64,000 bases of DNA, taken from NCBI RefSeq assembly GCF_013375555.1, contig NZ_JABXWB010000001.1, forward strand, positions 2,294,001 to 2,358,000, in the 5' to 3' direction. The DNA comes from Sphingobium sp. EM0848 (lineage in GTDB: Bacteria; Pseudomonadota; Alphaproteobacteria; Sphingomonadales; Sphingomonadaceae). The notes under the pieces are model-generated. The model was not told the DNA's origin. It searched no databases and saw nothing but the letters and a program-made list of their open reading frames with translations. This document shows, piece by piece, positions 35,114 to 43,455 of the stretch. The first letter of the stretch is position 1; each line of letters begins with the position of its first letter. The position numbers and the translations under genes were made by a program.

Positions 35114-35541
35114 AAATCTTCACTATCGGCTATGAAGGCGCGACGCAGACAGAGGTGATCGCGGCGCTGCAAAAGGCGGGCGTGACGTTGCTGGCCGATG
35201 TGCGCGCGGTTCCCCTCTCCCGTCGTCCGGGCTTTTCCAAGAATATCCTTGCCGCCGGACTGCGCGAGGCGGGGATCGACTATGTCGGGCTGAAAGCGCT
35301 GGGCACGCCCGCCGCCGGGCGCGAGGCGGCGCGCAAGGGGCAGCATCAGCGGCTGGCGGAAATCTATGCAGGCCAGCTCGAACTGCCCGAGGCGATGGTG
35401 CAGGCGGCGCAACTCGTGGAAATGGCGCAGGAGCAACCCGTGGCGGTGCTGTGTTTCGAACGGGACGCGGCGACCTGTCACCGCTCCCTGTTGCTGGACG
35501 CGATCATGCCGGATGCGGAGCGGGTGGACCTGATGCCTTAA
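35110..35541 (+). CDS. DUF488 family protein
   Basis: A 143-residue cytoplasmic protein of DUF488, a family with no firmly known role. The N-terminal KIFTIGYEGATQTEVIAAL and LLADVRAVPLSRRPGFSKN are characteristic, as is the C-terminal VAVLCFERDAATCHRSLL with two cysteines. It has no membrane segment. Its ATG overlaps the efflux channel gene stop in ATGA, so it is the fourth coupled gene of the pump operon. Position suggests a link to export or its stress response, but this is not shown by the sequence. Confidence 0.85.
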   Translation: MKIFTIGYEGATQTEVIAALQKAGVTLLADVRAVPLSRRPGFSKNILAAGLREAGIDYVGLKALGTPAAGREAARKGQHQRLAEIYAGQLELPEAMVQAAQLVEMAQEQPVAVLCFERDAATCHRSLLLDAIMPDAERVDLMP

Positions 35542-35553
35542 ATCGCTAAGCCC

Positions 35554-37971
35554 TCATTCGAAATCATAGCCGAATTTCAGCCCGAAAAATTGCGGCTTGG
35601 TTGGATAGACACGCGCATAGATGCCGCAGATTTCGGTCGCGCAAATGGTGTTCTTGCCCAAGGCCCCATGGCTGTTGAAGGCATTCTGGATGAACGCCTC
35701 GATCCGCATATGGTCCCAATGCGTGCCGATCGAGAAATCGGCGGTGGTGAAGGGCCTGGTCGGTCCGACCGCCGCATAGTCGGCATCGGTCAGGAAGGTC
35801 CGCGTGCCGCCCTGATGCGTCGCCGATCCCTGCACGAAGGCCGTCGCCGGCCCCACCGGCCATTCGTAGCGCGCCGTCGCCGTCCCCTTGAAGCGGGGCA
35901 TGACGGGCAAGCGCGTGCCCTTGGCGGCGGCGGGCGGGGTGCCGGGGATGCAGACGATATTCTTGGTGACGGGATCGACCTGACAGAAGTCGCTGGTCAG
36001 TTGCGCATCGACATAGGTGGCGCTGGCCGACAGCGAGAGGCCGCCAAAGCGTGCCGACACATCGCCTTCCACGCCATAGATGCGCGCATTGCCCGCATTA
36101 TAGGTGTTGGTGACGCCATTCTGACCCACCGGCACCAGCCCGAACTGAAGGTCCCGCCATTTCTGGTAGAAGGCCGCGCCGTTGAAATAGATTCGCCCGA
36201 AATGGGTCTTCCAGCCCAGTTCGAAATTGTCGAGCTTGTCCGATTTGAACGGATTGACCCCCGGCCGCCGGTTGTTGCCGCCCGGCCGGTAGCCGCGCGA
36301 TACCGTGCCATAGAGCATGACATCAGACGTCACCTGCCATTTGATGCCGCCGCGCCAGATCACCCCGGTTTCGACCTGTTTCTTGTGCACATTGGCGCAG
36401 GGAACATCCGGAACGCTGGTGGGGAAACAGATGGCGGGATCGGTATTGCCGGCGCTGTTGGTGCCGGAAAAGCCGTAAATGGTGTTATCCGCGATATAAC
36501 CACGAATGCCCGCGATCAGCGTGACATTGGGCACGATGTCATATTCGCTCTGCGCGAACATCGCATAGTCACGGTCCTTGCGCTTGACGCGCGTGAGGAA
36601 CACCGTGTCGGTCGTGCCGAAGGGAGTGAGCCAGATCGGCGTAGGGATCGAACCGATGCCCACGGTCTGGTAATCAGCCCCGATCTTGTCGGTCTGAATC
36701 TGCATGAACATGCCTGCGGTCAGCCGGAAAGGCTTGTCCGTAGGCGAATTCACCCGCAATTCCTGGGTCAGCTTGGTATATTTGTCGAACTGGTGCGAGG
36801 TCTGCGTCGGATCGATGGGTTTGCCGTTGGCGTCCGGGAAATAGGTGGCGAAGCCCGGCTGCACCACGCCATTGTCATCGACAAATGTATAGCTGTCATA
36901 GGCGACGGAATAATAGGAATAATCGGCGATATTATCGACCTTGCGTTCGAAATAACCGCCCGAATAGGTGACATCCCAATCGCTGAGCTTGCCCTGAATG
37001 GTGAGCGCCGCCTGCCACCAGCGGTCCTTGTTGCGGCTGGGCAGATAGTCCGTGACGTTCAGATAGCCCTTGGTCGGATCATAGAAGAAGCCGCCATGGG
37101 CGATCTGGCTCTGGTAGAAAAATTGCGGCGTGACCGTCCAATTATCGTCCAGATCGATGCGCAGCGCGGCACGGCCGCCCCAGGTTTCGACGTCGTTATA
37201 ATCGTTTTTGACCAGACCGGGCTTGTCAGTATTGTGGACCGTAAGTTCAGTCGCCGGATTGCCGTCATCCAGCGTGAAGGTCCGGGTGCCCGGAATATTG
37301 TCGATATAGCCACCCGTCCGATCGTAGAAGCCCACGACCCGGAGCGCGGCATTATCGCTGATCGGCAGGTTGATATAGCCTTCCGCCGATCCGCCGAAAT
37401 CGCCCTTGCTGAACTTGTTGACCTGCAGGTCGATGCTGCCGGTCGTCTTGCCCAGTTCCGGGCGGTTGGTGATGATGCGCAGCGTGCCCGAAAGCGAGCT
37501 GGCGCCGAACAGCGTGCCCTGCGGCCCGGCCAGCGCCTCGATCCGCGCAACGTCGTAGAGATGCACGTCGACCATACCGCCGATCGTCGTGACCGGAATT
37601 TCATCGACATAGGTGCTGCTGGTCGGCAGCGGCCCGATGTGCAGCGGCGGACCGCCCGATCCGGTGGCGACGCCACGGAAGAAGACCTGCGCCTGACTGG
37701 GGCCGAAGGACTGGATGGATACGCTCGGCAACAGCTTCGCATAATCGTCCAGCGCCTTGGCATTGGCCTGCTCCAGCTTGGCCTGACCCAGCGCGTTGAT
37801 GCTGATCGGCACATCCTGCAACCGCTCTTCCCGGCGCTGGGCGGTGACGACGATCACCGTGTCGTCACGTCCGGCGGGCTGCGCAGCCTCTTGTGCAAAT
37901 GCTGGAAATGCCATGGCCGTGGAGGCCAACAATGCAGACGAAAACTCAATCAAGCGAACGCGACCTGACAT
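35554..37971 (-). CDS. TonB-dependent receptor (large, unknown substrate)
   Basis: An 805-residue outer-membrane receptor. Signal peptide about 1-26 (FPAFAQEA), TonB box VIVVTAQRREERLQDVPISI (about 39-58), plug domain to about 170 (IEALAGPQGTLFGASSLSGT) and a barrel that ends LKFGYDFE. The VTAQRREERLQDVPIS box is the common form in sphingomonad receptors for sugars or aromatic substrates, and no substrate can be named. It lies 130 bases downstream of the TPR-sulfotransferase gene on the same strand, a pairing seen repeatedly in this bacterial group as far as I recall. Confidence 0.9.
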   Translation of the reverse strand: MSGRVRLIEFSSALLASTAMAFPAFAQEAAQPAGRDDTVIVVTAQRREERLQDVPISINALGQAKLEQANAKALDDYAKLLPSVSIQSFGPSQAQVFFRGVATGSGGPPLHIGPLPTSSTYVDEIPVTTIGGMVDVHLYDVARIEALAGPQGTLFGASSLSGTLRIITNRPELGKTTGSIDLQVNKFSKGDFGGSAEGYINLPISDNAALRVVGFYDRTGGYIDNIPGTRTFTLDDGNPATELTVHNTDKPGLVKNDYNDVETWGGRAALRIDLDDNWTVTPQFFYQSQIAHGGFFYDPTKGYLNVTDYLPSRNKDRWWQAALTIQGKLSDWDVTYSGGYFERKVDNIADYSYYSVAYDSYTFVDDNGVVQPGFATYFPDANGKPIDPTQTSHQFDKYTKLTQELRVNSPTDKPFRLTAGMFMQIQTDKIGADYQTVGIGSIPTPIWLTPFGTTDTVFLTRVKRKDRDYAMFAQSEYDIVPNVTLIAGIRGYIADNTIYGFSGTNSAGNTDPAICFPTSVPDVPCANVHKKQVETGVIWRGGIKWQVTSDVMLYGTVSRGYRPGGNNRRPGVNPFKSDKLDNFELGWKTHFGRIYFNGAAFYQKWRDLQFGLVPVGQNGVTNTYNAGNARIYGVEGDVSARFGGLSLSASATYVDAQLTSDFCQVDPVTKNIVCIPGTPPAAAKGTRLPVMPRFKGTATARYEWPVGPATAFVQGSATHQGGTRTFLTDADYAAVGPTRPFTTADFSIGTHWDHMRIEAFIQNAFNSHGALGKNTICATEICGIYARVYPTKPQFFGLKFGYDFE

Positions 37972-38101
37972 CGGCTACCTCCCCACAGGTGCACGAGTTT
38001 CTGGGGGAAGTGTCATTTATGTTGCGGACGGACGCAACGAAAAAACGTTGCGTCTCAGCAACCATGATTTTTTTCGAACTATTGTAACCAGAAAGTCACG
38101 G

Positions 38102-39859
38102 TCAGGGCGCGTCGGGATAGCTTTGCAATACCGGACCGAGGGTAGCGATCAGGGGTTGAAGCTGCGTTTCAACCGCGCGCCATTGGCCTTCGCCATCGCG
38201 ATTGATCGGGCGACGAACCTGCTCGCTGCTGGCGGTACGCACGGCGCGGCGGTTTTCATGGAACTGGAGGCAGGCATCCTCAAACGGCAGATGGAGTGCG
38301 GTCAGCAATGCGCGCACCTCGGCTTCCGGGTCGTCGAGCAACCGTTCATGCACGACGCGACGCACCTGCCCCGGCAACACGGCGTCGAAATGCGCCATCA
38401 GCCGGACATAATCGGCATAATAATGGCCGATATCGCCCAGATCATAGCTGAATTCCTGCCCCCGCGCGAAATGCTGGCGGAAATTGGAATAGCCGCAATC
38501 GAGCGGATGACGGCGCGCGTCGATGATCCGCGCATTCGGCAGAATGAGGTGGATCAGGCCCACATGCAGCCAGTTATTGGGCAGCTTGTCGATGAAGAAG
38601 GGCCGCCCTTCTCGGCGCTGGATGCGGGTGCGCTCGATATAGGCTTCGCCCAAGGCGCGCAGGCGGGCGGCGTCGAGGGAGGCAAGCATGGCGGGCCAGT
38701 CGCCCTCCTGCCGCAACTCCGCTACCAAAGCGGGCAGGTCCGGCAGCTCCATCGTCCCTTCGACCTGGCTGTGGCTGGAAAGAATCTGCTCGATCAGCGT
38801 GGAACCGGCACGCGGCAGGCCGATGATGAAGATCGGATCGGGCGCCGGGCACCCCATTCCCTGCCGCGCCGCGAAGAAATCGGGCGTGAAGAGATCGAGC
38901 GCCGCATCCACCGCCCGGCTGGTACGCGCTGCCTCATAGGGCTGGGCGGCACGACGCAGCCGGTTCGCCTGTGCATAATGGGCAAAGGCGGGCTCGGCGT
39001 CGCCCCGGTCGCTCATCGCTTTGCCCAACGCGAAATGCAGGTGGAGACGATCCTCAGCGCTTGCCTGCGCGTCATGAAGCGCCTGTTCCATGGCAGCAAT
39101 GTCGGCGGCATCAAAGGGCGCCGTCTTCAGATTGGCGATGCTCCACCACGCCTCGCCAAAGGCGGGGCGGAGCGCGGTCGCGCGGCGATAGGCGGCAATG
39201 CTGTCCGCCGTGCGGCCCACCGTCTTGAGCGCATGGCCATAGCTCATCCAGATCTTCGGCTGCCCCGTGCCCCGGCGCACAATATCCTCATAGAGCGCGA
39301 TGGCTTCGTCGAAATCGCCCAGCCGCCCGAGCACCGCCGCGCGCAGATTGGCAAAAGCGGGATTGGCCCGGTCCTGCAGCCGGTCCAGTTGCTCCAGCGC
39401 CTCCGCCGTCTTGTTCTGACGATGCAGCGCCGTCGCCAGATTGGCGCGGGCAGCGGTAAAACCGGGCGCCAGTTCCAGCGCGCGGCGCAGCAGCTTTTCC
39501 GCATCGGCATTGCGCCCGATCCGCCCGGCCAGTTCCGCCAGCATGCGGATCGCCGCGACATCGAAGGGATTATCCTTCAGCCGCTGGCGCAATATCGGCT
39601 CGGCCAGATGCAGTCGATTGTCGAGCAATGCGACGGCGGCCTGCTGCAACATCTCGTCGCCGGCGGCCGCATCGATCGCGGCAAGTTCATGCCGCTCCGC
39701 TTCGGCATCCCGCCTGAGGGCGCGCAAGGCGCGGGCGGCCAGCCGATGCGCCTCGGCGTCGGCGGGATCACGGCGCAGCATGTCCGCGCAGCGATCCAAC
39801 GCCTGCCCAGCATCCTGCGCAAGCAATTGCCGGATCGAATGATGCACTTCGTCCCCCAT
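38102..39859 (-). CDS. TPR-repeat sulfotransferase
   Basis: A 585-residue fusion of tetratricopeptide repeats (about residues 20-270, e.g. NPFDVAAIRMLAELAGRIGR and GFTAARANLATALHRQNKTA) with a sulfotransferase domain (about 280-570). The 5' phosphosulfate-binding motif is FIIGLPRAGSTLIEQILSSH (about 316-335). Such proteins use PAPS to sulfate an unknown acceptor; in sphingomonads they often stand beside TonB receptor genes, as here. No signal peptide is seen, so it works in the cytoplasm or on carrier-linked substrates. The family is known; the acceptor is not. Confidence 0.87.
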   Translation of the reverse strand: MGDEVHHSIRQLLAQDAGQALDRCADMLRRDPADAEAHRLAARALRALRRDAEAERHELAAIDAAAGDEMLQQAAVALLDNRLHLAEPILRQRLKDNPFDVAAIRMLAELAGRIGRNADAEKLLRRALELAPGFTAARANLATALHRQNKTAEALEQLDRLQDRANPAFANLRAAVLGRLGDFDEAIALYEDIVRRGTGQPKIWMSYGHALKTVGRTADSIAAYRRATALRPAFGEAWWSIANLKTAPFDAADIAAMEQALHDAQASAEDRLHLHFALGKAMSDRGDAEPAFAHYAQANRLRRAAQPYEAARTSRAVDAALDLFTPDFFAARQGMGCPAPDPIFIIGLPRAGSTLIEQILSSHSQVEGTMELPDLPALVAELRQEGDWPAMLASLDAARLRALGEAYIERTRIQRREGRPFFIDKLPNNWLHVGLIHLILPNARIIDARRHPLDCGYSNFRQHFARGQEFSYDLGDIGHYYADYVRLMAHFDAVLPGQVRRVVHERLLDDPEAEVRALLTALHLPFEDACLQFHENRRAVRTASSEQVRRPINRDGEGQWRAVETQLQPLIATLGPVLQSYPDAP

Positions 39860-39924
39860 AGGCCCAGCATGTCAAGCTGCGCGCGCCTTAGCAATATGGG
39901 CCGGGCAATCGGCGGAATCTTGTT

Positions 39925-40031
39925 CTAGAGCGGTTTTCGATCTGATTGGATCAGATCAACCGCTCTATTTTATTGTTTTACCGCGATTTCTTAACCAGCA
40001 ATCGATTTCGATTGCTTGGAAATCGCTCTAG
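39925..40031. repeat. 107-bp element with terminal CTAGAGCG inverted repeats
   Basis: The segment begins CTAGAGCG and ends CGCTCTAG. Inside are two strong stems: AGAGCGGTT with AACCGCTCT enclosing GATCTGATTGGATCAGATC, and AGCAATCG with CGATTGCT. It is AT-rich unlike its surroundings. It looks like a small non-autonomous repeat (REP- or MITE-like); similar CTAGAGCG elements recur between genes in alphaproteobacteria as I recall. Its right end provides the TAG stop of the neighbouring lipoprotein gene. Confidence 0.65.
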
Positions 40032-40510
40032 CCGCACCGCTTGCGCGTCACCGCCCGACCGTCATCGATCACGATCAGTTCCCGGCCGCCCGCCGAAGGC
40101 CGCAGTTCGAGCTTCCTTTTCCAGCTCTGCCCTTCCCCGGTGAAGGCCGCATCGATGCCGATCCGGCCATCCGGGCCATGAGATATGCGGGTCGCCCGGC
40201 CCTCGCTTTCCAGGAAAACCAGACTGGTGGGCGTGATCGTCAACTTCAGATCGGCAGCGCGATCGGCGCAGCTTTCATCCAGTCCGGTCCATCGCCCCTG
40301 AACGCTCGCCGGAATGATCGGGCCGACCGGCTGCGATGGCGGGATGTCCGAGGCGGGTTCGACGGTGCGGATGGCATTTTCGTCCTCTGACGCCTGATTA
40401 CTTCCCGGCGACGCCTGATCGACGATGTTGGTCACGACGCCGGACTGCTCGTCCTTCCTGTCACCACAGGCGGCAAGAAGCAGCAGCGGCAGGAGAATCA
40501 TTGCACGCAT
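40028..40510 (-). CDS. Putative lipoprotein of unknown function
   Basis: A 160-residue exported lipoprotein: MRAMILLPLLLLAAC has the lipobox LAAC with Cys at residue 15. After a low-complexity acidic stretch comes a compact beta-rich domain (about 65-160) with VQGRWTGLDESCADRAADLK and a final RAVTRKRCG; two or three Cys may form disulfides. The family is not recognised beyond being like small sphingomonad envelope lipoproteins. The frame stays open much further upstream, over the peroxiredoxin gene on the other strand, but that part is not coding-like. The ribosome binding site is poor, so the start is uncertain. The stop is inside the CTAGAGCG repeat. Confidence 0.65.
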   Translation of the reverse strand: MRAMILLPLLLLAACGDRKDEQSGVVTNIVDQASPGSNQASEDENAIRTVEPASDIPPSQPVGPIIPASVQGRWTGLDESCADRAADLKLTITPTSLVFLESEGRATRISHGPDGRIGIDAAFTGEGQSWKRKLELRPSAGGRELIVIDDGRAVTRKRCG

Positions 40511-40736
40511 GGAAGAAAAACCGGCGTCTCGCCAAGGGGTTCCGGCCATCGCGCTCTGTCGGTCCATTCCTGCTATACTCCCTTGTTGGCCGGGGAGATA
40601 TGCCATGCCCATATCGCAAATGGGTGGAATTTTCTTTTGCGCGCCGGGACGGTTGCGGTCATCACCAAGGCCGAATGGAATCAATAGGAGGCGGGCCGCT
40701 TCGCCCGCATCCATGGTCCGAACGAAGAGGAAGCCG

Positions 40737-41288
40737 ATGATGAAAAGCACGAAACTTGCTCTTACCCGCATGCTGACCGCCGCGACCCTGACCGCGCTTG
40801 GATCGGGGACCGCCATGGCGGCGCTGGCCGTGGGCGCGAAAGCCCCCGACTTCACCACGCGCGGGGCGCTGGCGGGCAAAACCTTCACCCTCACCCTGTC
40901 GCATCAGTTGAAGCGCGGGCCGGTGGTGCTCTATTTCTTCCCCAAGGCGTTCACGCCCGGCTGTTCCGCCGAAGCACGCGAGTTCGCCGAGCATATCGAG
41001 GATTTCAAGAAGGCTGGTGCAACCGTGATCGGCATGTCGGGCGATCCCGTGGACGATCTGGTCGCCTTTTCCACCAAGGAATGCGCGGGCAAGTTCGCGG
41101 TGGCCTCGGCCGGTCCCGATATCGTGTCGGGCTATGATGTCGCGCTGAAGATGCGGCCGGGCATGACCGACCGCACCTCCTATGTCATCGCGCCCAGCGG
41201 GCGCATAGCCTTCGTCCATAGCGAGATGAACTATGCCGGCCATGTGAAGAGTACGCTGGCCGCCGTGCAGGCGATGCAGCAGAAATAG
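40737..41288 (+). CDS. Exported peroxiredoxin (AhpC/TSA or Bcp-like)
   Basis: A 183-residue peroxidase that reduces peroxides via a reactive cysteine. A signal peptide (about 1-29, GTAMAALA) sends it to the periplasm, which is less usual for Bcp/PrxQ proteins. The active site TPGC has Cys76 in YFFPKAFTPGCSAEAREF, and there is no second Cys five residues on, as in typical PrxQ; Cys116 (STKECAGKF) may be the resolving residue. AAGAGGAAG before the first of two ATG codons sets the start. Its stop directly abuts the stop of the dienelactone hydrolase-like gene on the other strand. Confidence 0.88.
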   Translation: MMKSTKLALTRMLTAATLTALGSGTAMAALAVGAKAPDFTTRGALAGKTFTLTLSHQLKRGPVVLYFFPKAFTPGCSAEAREFAEHIEDFKKAGATVIGMSGDPVDDLVAFSTKECAGKFAVASAGPDIVSGYDVALKMRPGMTDRTSYVIAPSGRIAFVHSEMNYAGHVKSTLAAVQAMQQK

Positions 41289-42194
41289 CTATTTCGCCTT
41301 CTTCACATATTTGTCGAACCAGCCGAGCGCCGCCTGCCAGGCGGCCTTGGCGGCGGCTTCATGATAGCTGGGGCGGTAATCCGCCATGAAGCCATGGTCG
41401 GCGCCGGGATAGACGATGATCGCATCCGGCGGCGCCTTACCCGCGACTTTCAGCGCCGCCTTCATCCTGTCGACGTCCGCGACCGGAATCCCCTTGTCGA
41501 GCGCGCCATATTGGCCGAGCACCGGCGCCTTGAGCGCGCTCACCTGATCGATGACGCTGAACGGCTGCAAATCGGTCTTTTCGCTGACGATGCGGCCATA
41601 AAAGGCGACGCCTGCGTCCAGTTGCACACTGTGCGCGGCATAGAGCCAGACGATCCGCCCGCCCCAGCAAAAGCCGGTGATGCCACGCCGATCGCCGTCG
41701 CCGCCATGGCTGGCCGCCCAGCCGAAGCTGCTATCAATGTCCTTCAGGACCTGCGCGTCGGGCGCCTTGGACACGATGGTGGCGACCAGTTGCTTGAAAT
41801 CCGCGATTTTGGTCGCGTCCCCATGGCGTGCGAACAGGTCCGGCGCGATGGCATAATAGCCCGCCTTGGCGAAGCGGCGGCACATGTCGCGAATCCATTC
41901 ATGAACGCCGAAAATCTCATGTACCACGACGATGATCGGCGCGACCTTGGCAGCGGCGGGCCGGGCGACGAAGGCTGGCATGACAAAGCCATCGCTGGCC
42001 TTGATCGACACCCTTTCCTCCTTCAGCCCTTCGCCGGATGTCTGGATGGCGCTGCTGGCGACAGGGTGGCAGGCGGCGGCGAAACCGGCGGCGAAGGCAC
42101 CGCCCATCAGCAGCTTGCGGCGATCGAGACCGGCGGATTCGATCCAGTTGCGATCCTCGGGCAAACGGTCGGGTTGATCCTGCGTGTCGGTCAT
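41289..42194 (-). CDS. Dienelactone hydrolase family protein, Tat-exported
   Basis: A 301-residue alpha/beta-hydrolase of the dienelactone hydrolase family. The nucleophile is a Cys in ITGFCWGGRI (about 168-177), and the Asp and His of the triad lie near YGALDKGIPV and GADHGFMADY. The N-terminal DRRKLLMGGAFAAGFAAA (about 25-42) has a twin-arginine motif, so Tat export to the periplasm is likely. Family members cleave dienelactones or act as broad esterases; no chlorocatechol genes are near, so the substrate is open. Confidence 0.86.
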   Translation of the reverse strand: MTDTQDQPDRLPEDRNWIESAGLDRRKLLMGGAFAAGFAAACHPVASSAIQTSGEGLKEERVSIKASDGFVMPAFVARPAAAKVAPIIVVVHEIFGVHEWIRDMCRRFAKAGYYAIAPDLFARHGDATKIADFKQLVATIVSKAPDAQVLKDIDSSFGWAASHGGDGDRRGITGFCWGGRIVWLYAAHSVQLDAGVAFYGRIVSEKTDLQPFSVIDQVSALKAPVLGQYGALDKGIPVADVDRMKAALKVAGKAPPDAIIVYPGADHGFMADYRPSYHEAAAKAAWQAALGWFDKYVKKAK

Positions 42195-42257
42195 GCGCGT
42201 CTCTCCTCACACCATGGTCGCAAGCCTAACCGGCCGATCATTGAGCGCAAGTCCCGC

Positions 42258-42644
42258 TCAGGCAAGGAAATCGCCGCTTTCGATCCGCGTCAGTCCGTCG
42301 ATGTCCCAGCCATAAACATAGGTCCATGCCTCGACCGGGCCGTCCGCGCCCAGCACGGTCAGCCGTTCACGGCGATATTCATGAGGTTGGGGAAAGCGAT
42401 CGGTGCATTCCTCATGCTCATCCAGAACGGCCAGGATCGCGGCGGCATCGGGAAGCGCAAAAAGATCGCCCAGCACATCGCCGTTTCCGCCGGGCACGAA
42501 GGCGGGATAGTCCGCAACCTGGTAAAGCGTGCCGAGCGCTACGGCGCCGCCGACATGGCGCGCAGCCTGCTTCAACCAGCCAGCCACCGGCCCGTCGAAT
42601 CCGGGGCGAAGCGTGCCATAAACAAAGAGAAGCGGTTCACTCAC
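42258..42644 (-). CDS. Gamma-glutamylcyclotransferase family protein (AIG2-like)
   Basis: A 128-residue GGCT/AIG2-fold protein. The substrate-binding LFVYGTLRPGFDG (residues 5-17) is conserved, and the catalytic glutamate is probably in LDEHEECTDRFPQPHEYRR (about 75-93). Relatives cyclise gamma-glutamyl amines or are of unknown use. I prefer the GTG start with TGAGG upstream; an ATG 45 bases earlier is possible. The region just before the start holds inverted repeats that may serve the divergent sigma-54 promoter. Confidence 0.8.
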   Translation of the reverse strand: MSEPLLFVYGTLRPGFDGPVAGWLKQAARHVGGAVALGTLYQVADYPAFVPGGNGDVLGDLFALPDAAAILAVLDEHEECTDRFPQPHEYRRERLTVLGADGPVEAWTYVYGWDIDGLTRIESGDFLA

Positions 42645-42762
42645 AAAGGCCTCATGGAAATATTCCACATTTCCGGCAAATTTCACCAAATCATGGAAAT
42701 TTTCACGGGATAAGTTGACCTGTTTTCCATGAAAAGTCTCGAAATCCCGCCTGAAAGTGAAA

Positions 42763-42780
42763 TTGGCACGGCTCCTGCAA
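42763..42780 (+). promoter_or_regulatory. Sigma-54 promoter ahead of the small protein and pspC genes
   Basis: TTGGCACGGCTCCTGCAA has GG and GC exactly 10 bases apart, matching the -24/-12 sigma-54 pattern TGGCACG-N4-TTGCW in all but one position. Transcription would begin near 42790, 46 bases before the small gene. Upstream, TGGAA-ATA-TTCCA (42655-42667) and TTTTC-CAT-GAAAA (42723-42735) are candidate sites for an enhancer-binding activator such as PspF. Confidence 0.82.
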
Positions 42781-42835
42781 TCTTCCCGGCATCACGGTCG
42801 GATGGTCCGGCCCCACACATTCCAGGGAGTCAAAC

Positions 42836-42937
42836 ATGTTCGCCAAGCTTCAAAACGCCGCTGTCGCCTTTGCCGGTGCATTGCTGGTCGCCAGCCTCTT
42901 CGTCGGCGCTGCCGTCCCGATCACGCCGATCGCCTGA
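42836..42937 (+). CDS. 33-aa membrane peptide preceding pspC
   Basis: The product is 33 residues, almost all hydrophobic (MFAKLQNAAVAFAGALLVAS then LFVGAAVPITPIA): one membrane helix or a signal-like segment. GGGAG before the ATG and the sigma-54 promoter 56 bases upstream support a real gene. pspC follows 28 bases later. In sphingomonads short membrane peptides of this sort go with PspC-like genes to my knowledge. No further homology is visible; a role in phage-shock-like membrane stress is inferred from position. Confidence 0.7.
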   Translation: MFAKLQNAAVAFAGALLVASLFVGAAVPITPIA

Positions 42938-42965
42938 TTCCAAAACTTTCCGGAAGGCCAGATTC

Positions 42966-43151
42966 ATGAACAACAGCTTCACCCTCGACCGTCGCAACGG
43001 AAAGATCATGGGCGTGTGCGCCGGACTTTCCAACCGCACTGGCATGGATGTCACACTGATCCGCATTGCCGTCGTGTTGCTGACCCTTTGCGCGCTGGGC
43101 CCGGTCGGCGTGGTCGCCTATCTGCTGGCAGGATGGCTGGCGGAAGGCTGA
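42966..43151 (+). CDS. pspC: PspC-domain protein
   Basis: A 61-residue single PspC domain: FTLDRRNGKIMGVCAGLSNRT (outline; residues about 5-25), then GMDVTLIRIAVVLLTLCALG and a membrane helix (VGVVAYLLAGWLAEG). PspC sits in the inner membrane and takes part in the phage-shock response to envelope stress. It is a short form without the long C-terminal part of the Escherichia coli protein. GGAAGG precedes the ATG. It is expressed with the 33-aa gene from a sigma-54 promoter and ends in a strong terminator. pspA and pspF are not in this window. Confidence 0.87.
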   Translation: MNNSFTLDRRNGKIMGVCAGLSNRTGMDVTLIRIAVVLLTLCALGPVGVVAYLLAGWLAEG

Positions 43152-43166
43152 CAATGCCTGCCCAAT

Positions 43167-43205
43167 AAAAAAGCCGCCCTTGGACCTGTCCGGGGCGGCT
43201 TTTTT
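43167..43205 (+). terminator. Rho-independent terminator of the pspC operon
   Basis: AAAAAAGCCGCCC and GGGCGGCTTTTTT form a 13-bp stem around 13 bases, with T-runs on both strands, so it can work for the small leftward gene as well. Confidence 0.9.
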
Positions 43206-43246
43206 GCATGCCCGTCAATGACGGGCAAGATCATGGCATGTTGCAA

Positions 43247-43330
43247 TCAGGCAAACAGCACCGAATAGAAGGTCAGCATCTGCGCACCAACCGCAACCAT
43301 GAGGGCAACGCCCTGAACCGTGTGTCGCAT
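43247..43330 (-). CDS. Possible 27-aa membrane peptide
   Basis: A short frame coding MRHTVQGVALMVAVGAQMLT followed by FYSVLFA. It is a single hydrophobic helix with a polar start. AGGA lies 8 bases before the ATG, and a two-way terminator stands behind its stop. Size and nature resemble the 33-aa membrane peptide near the sigma-54 promoter. At this length chance cannot be ruled out. Confidence 0.35.
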   Translation of the reverse strand: MRHTVQGVALMVAVGAQMLTFYSVLFA

Positions 43331-43455
43331 ATCGTTCGTCCTGCAAGTTGTTCTTTTATAACTGCCTCGTTGGCGAACAGGTCTATGCGCCCGGCATGAA
43401 ATTGTAACAATCGCAAAGGATGATTTCGCAGTTGCAGCAAATGCAACAGACGCCG

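Noticed and set aside
35590..37968. Long open frame opposite the 805-aa TonB receptor gene
   Set aside because: It mirrors the receptor on the other strand, lacks any domain and arises from the codon bias of GC-rich DNA.
40511..40894. N-terminal extension of the lipoprotein over the peroxiredoxin gene
   Set aside because: The lipobox at the proposed start explains the protein; the rest overlaps a certain gene on the other strand.
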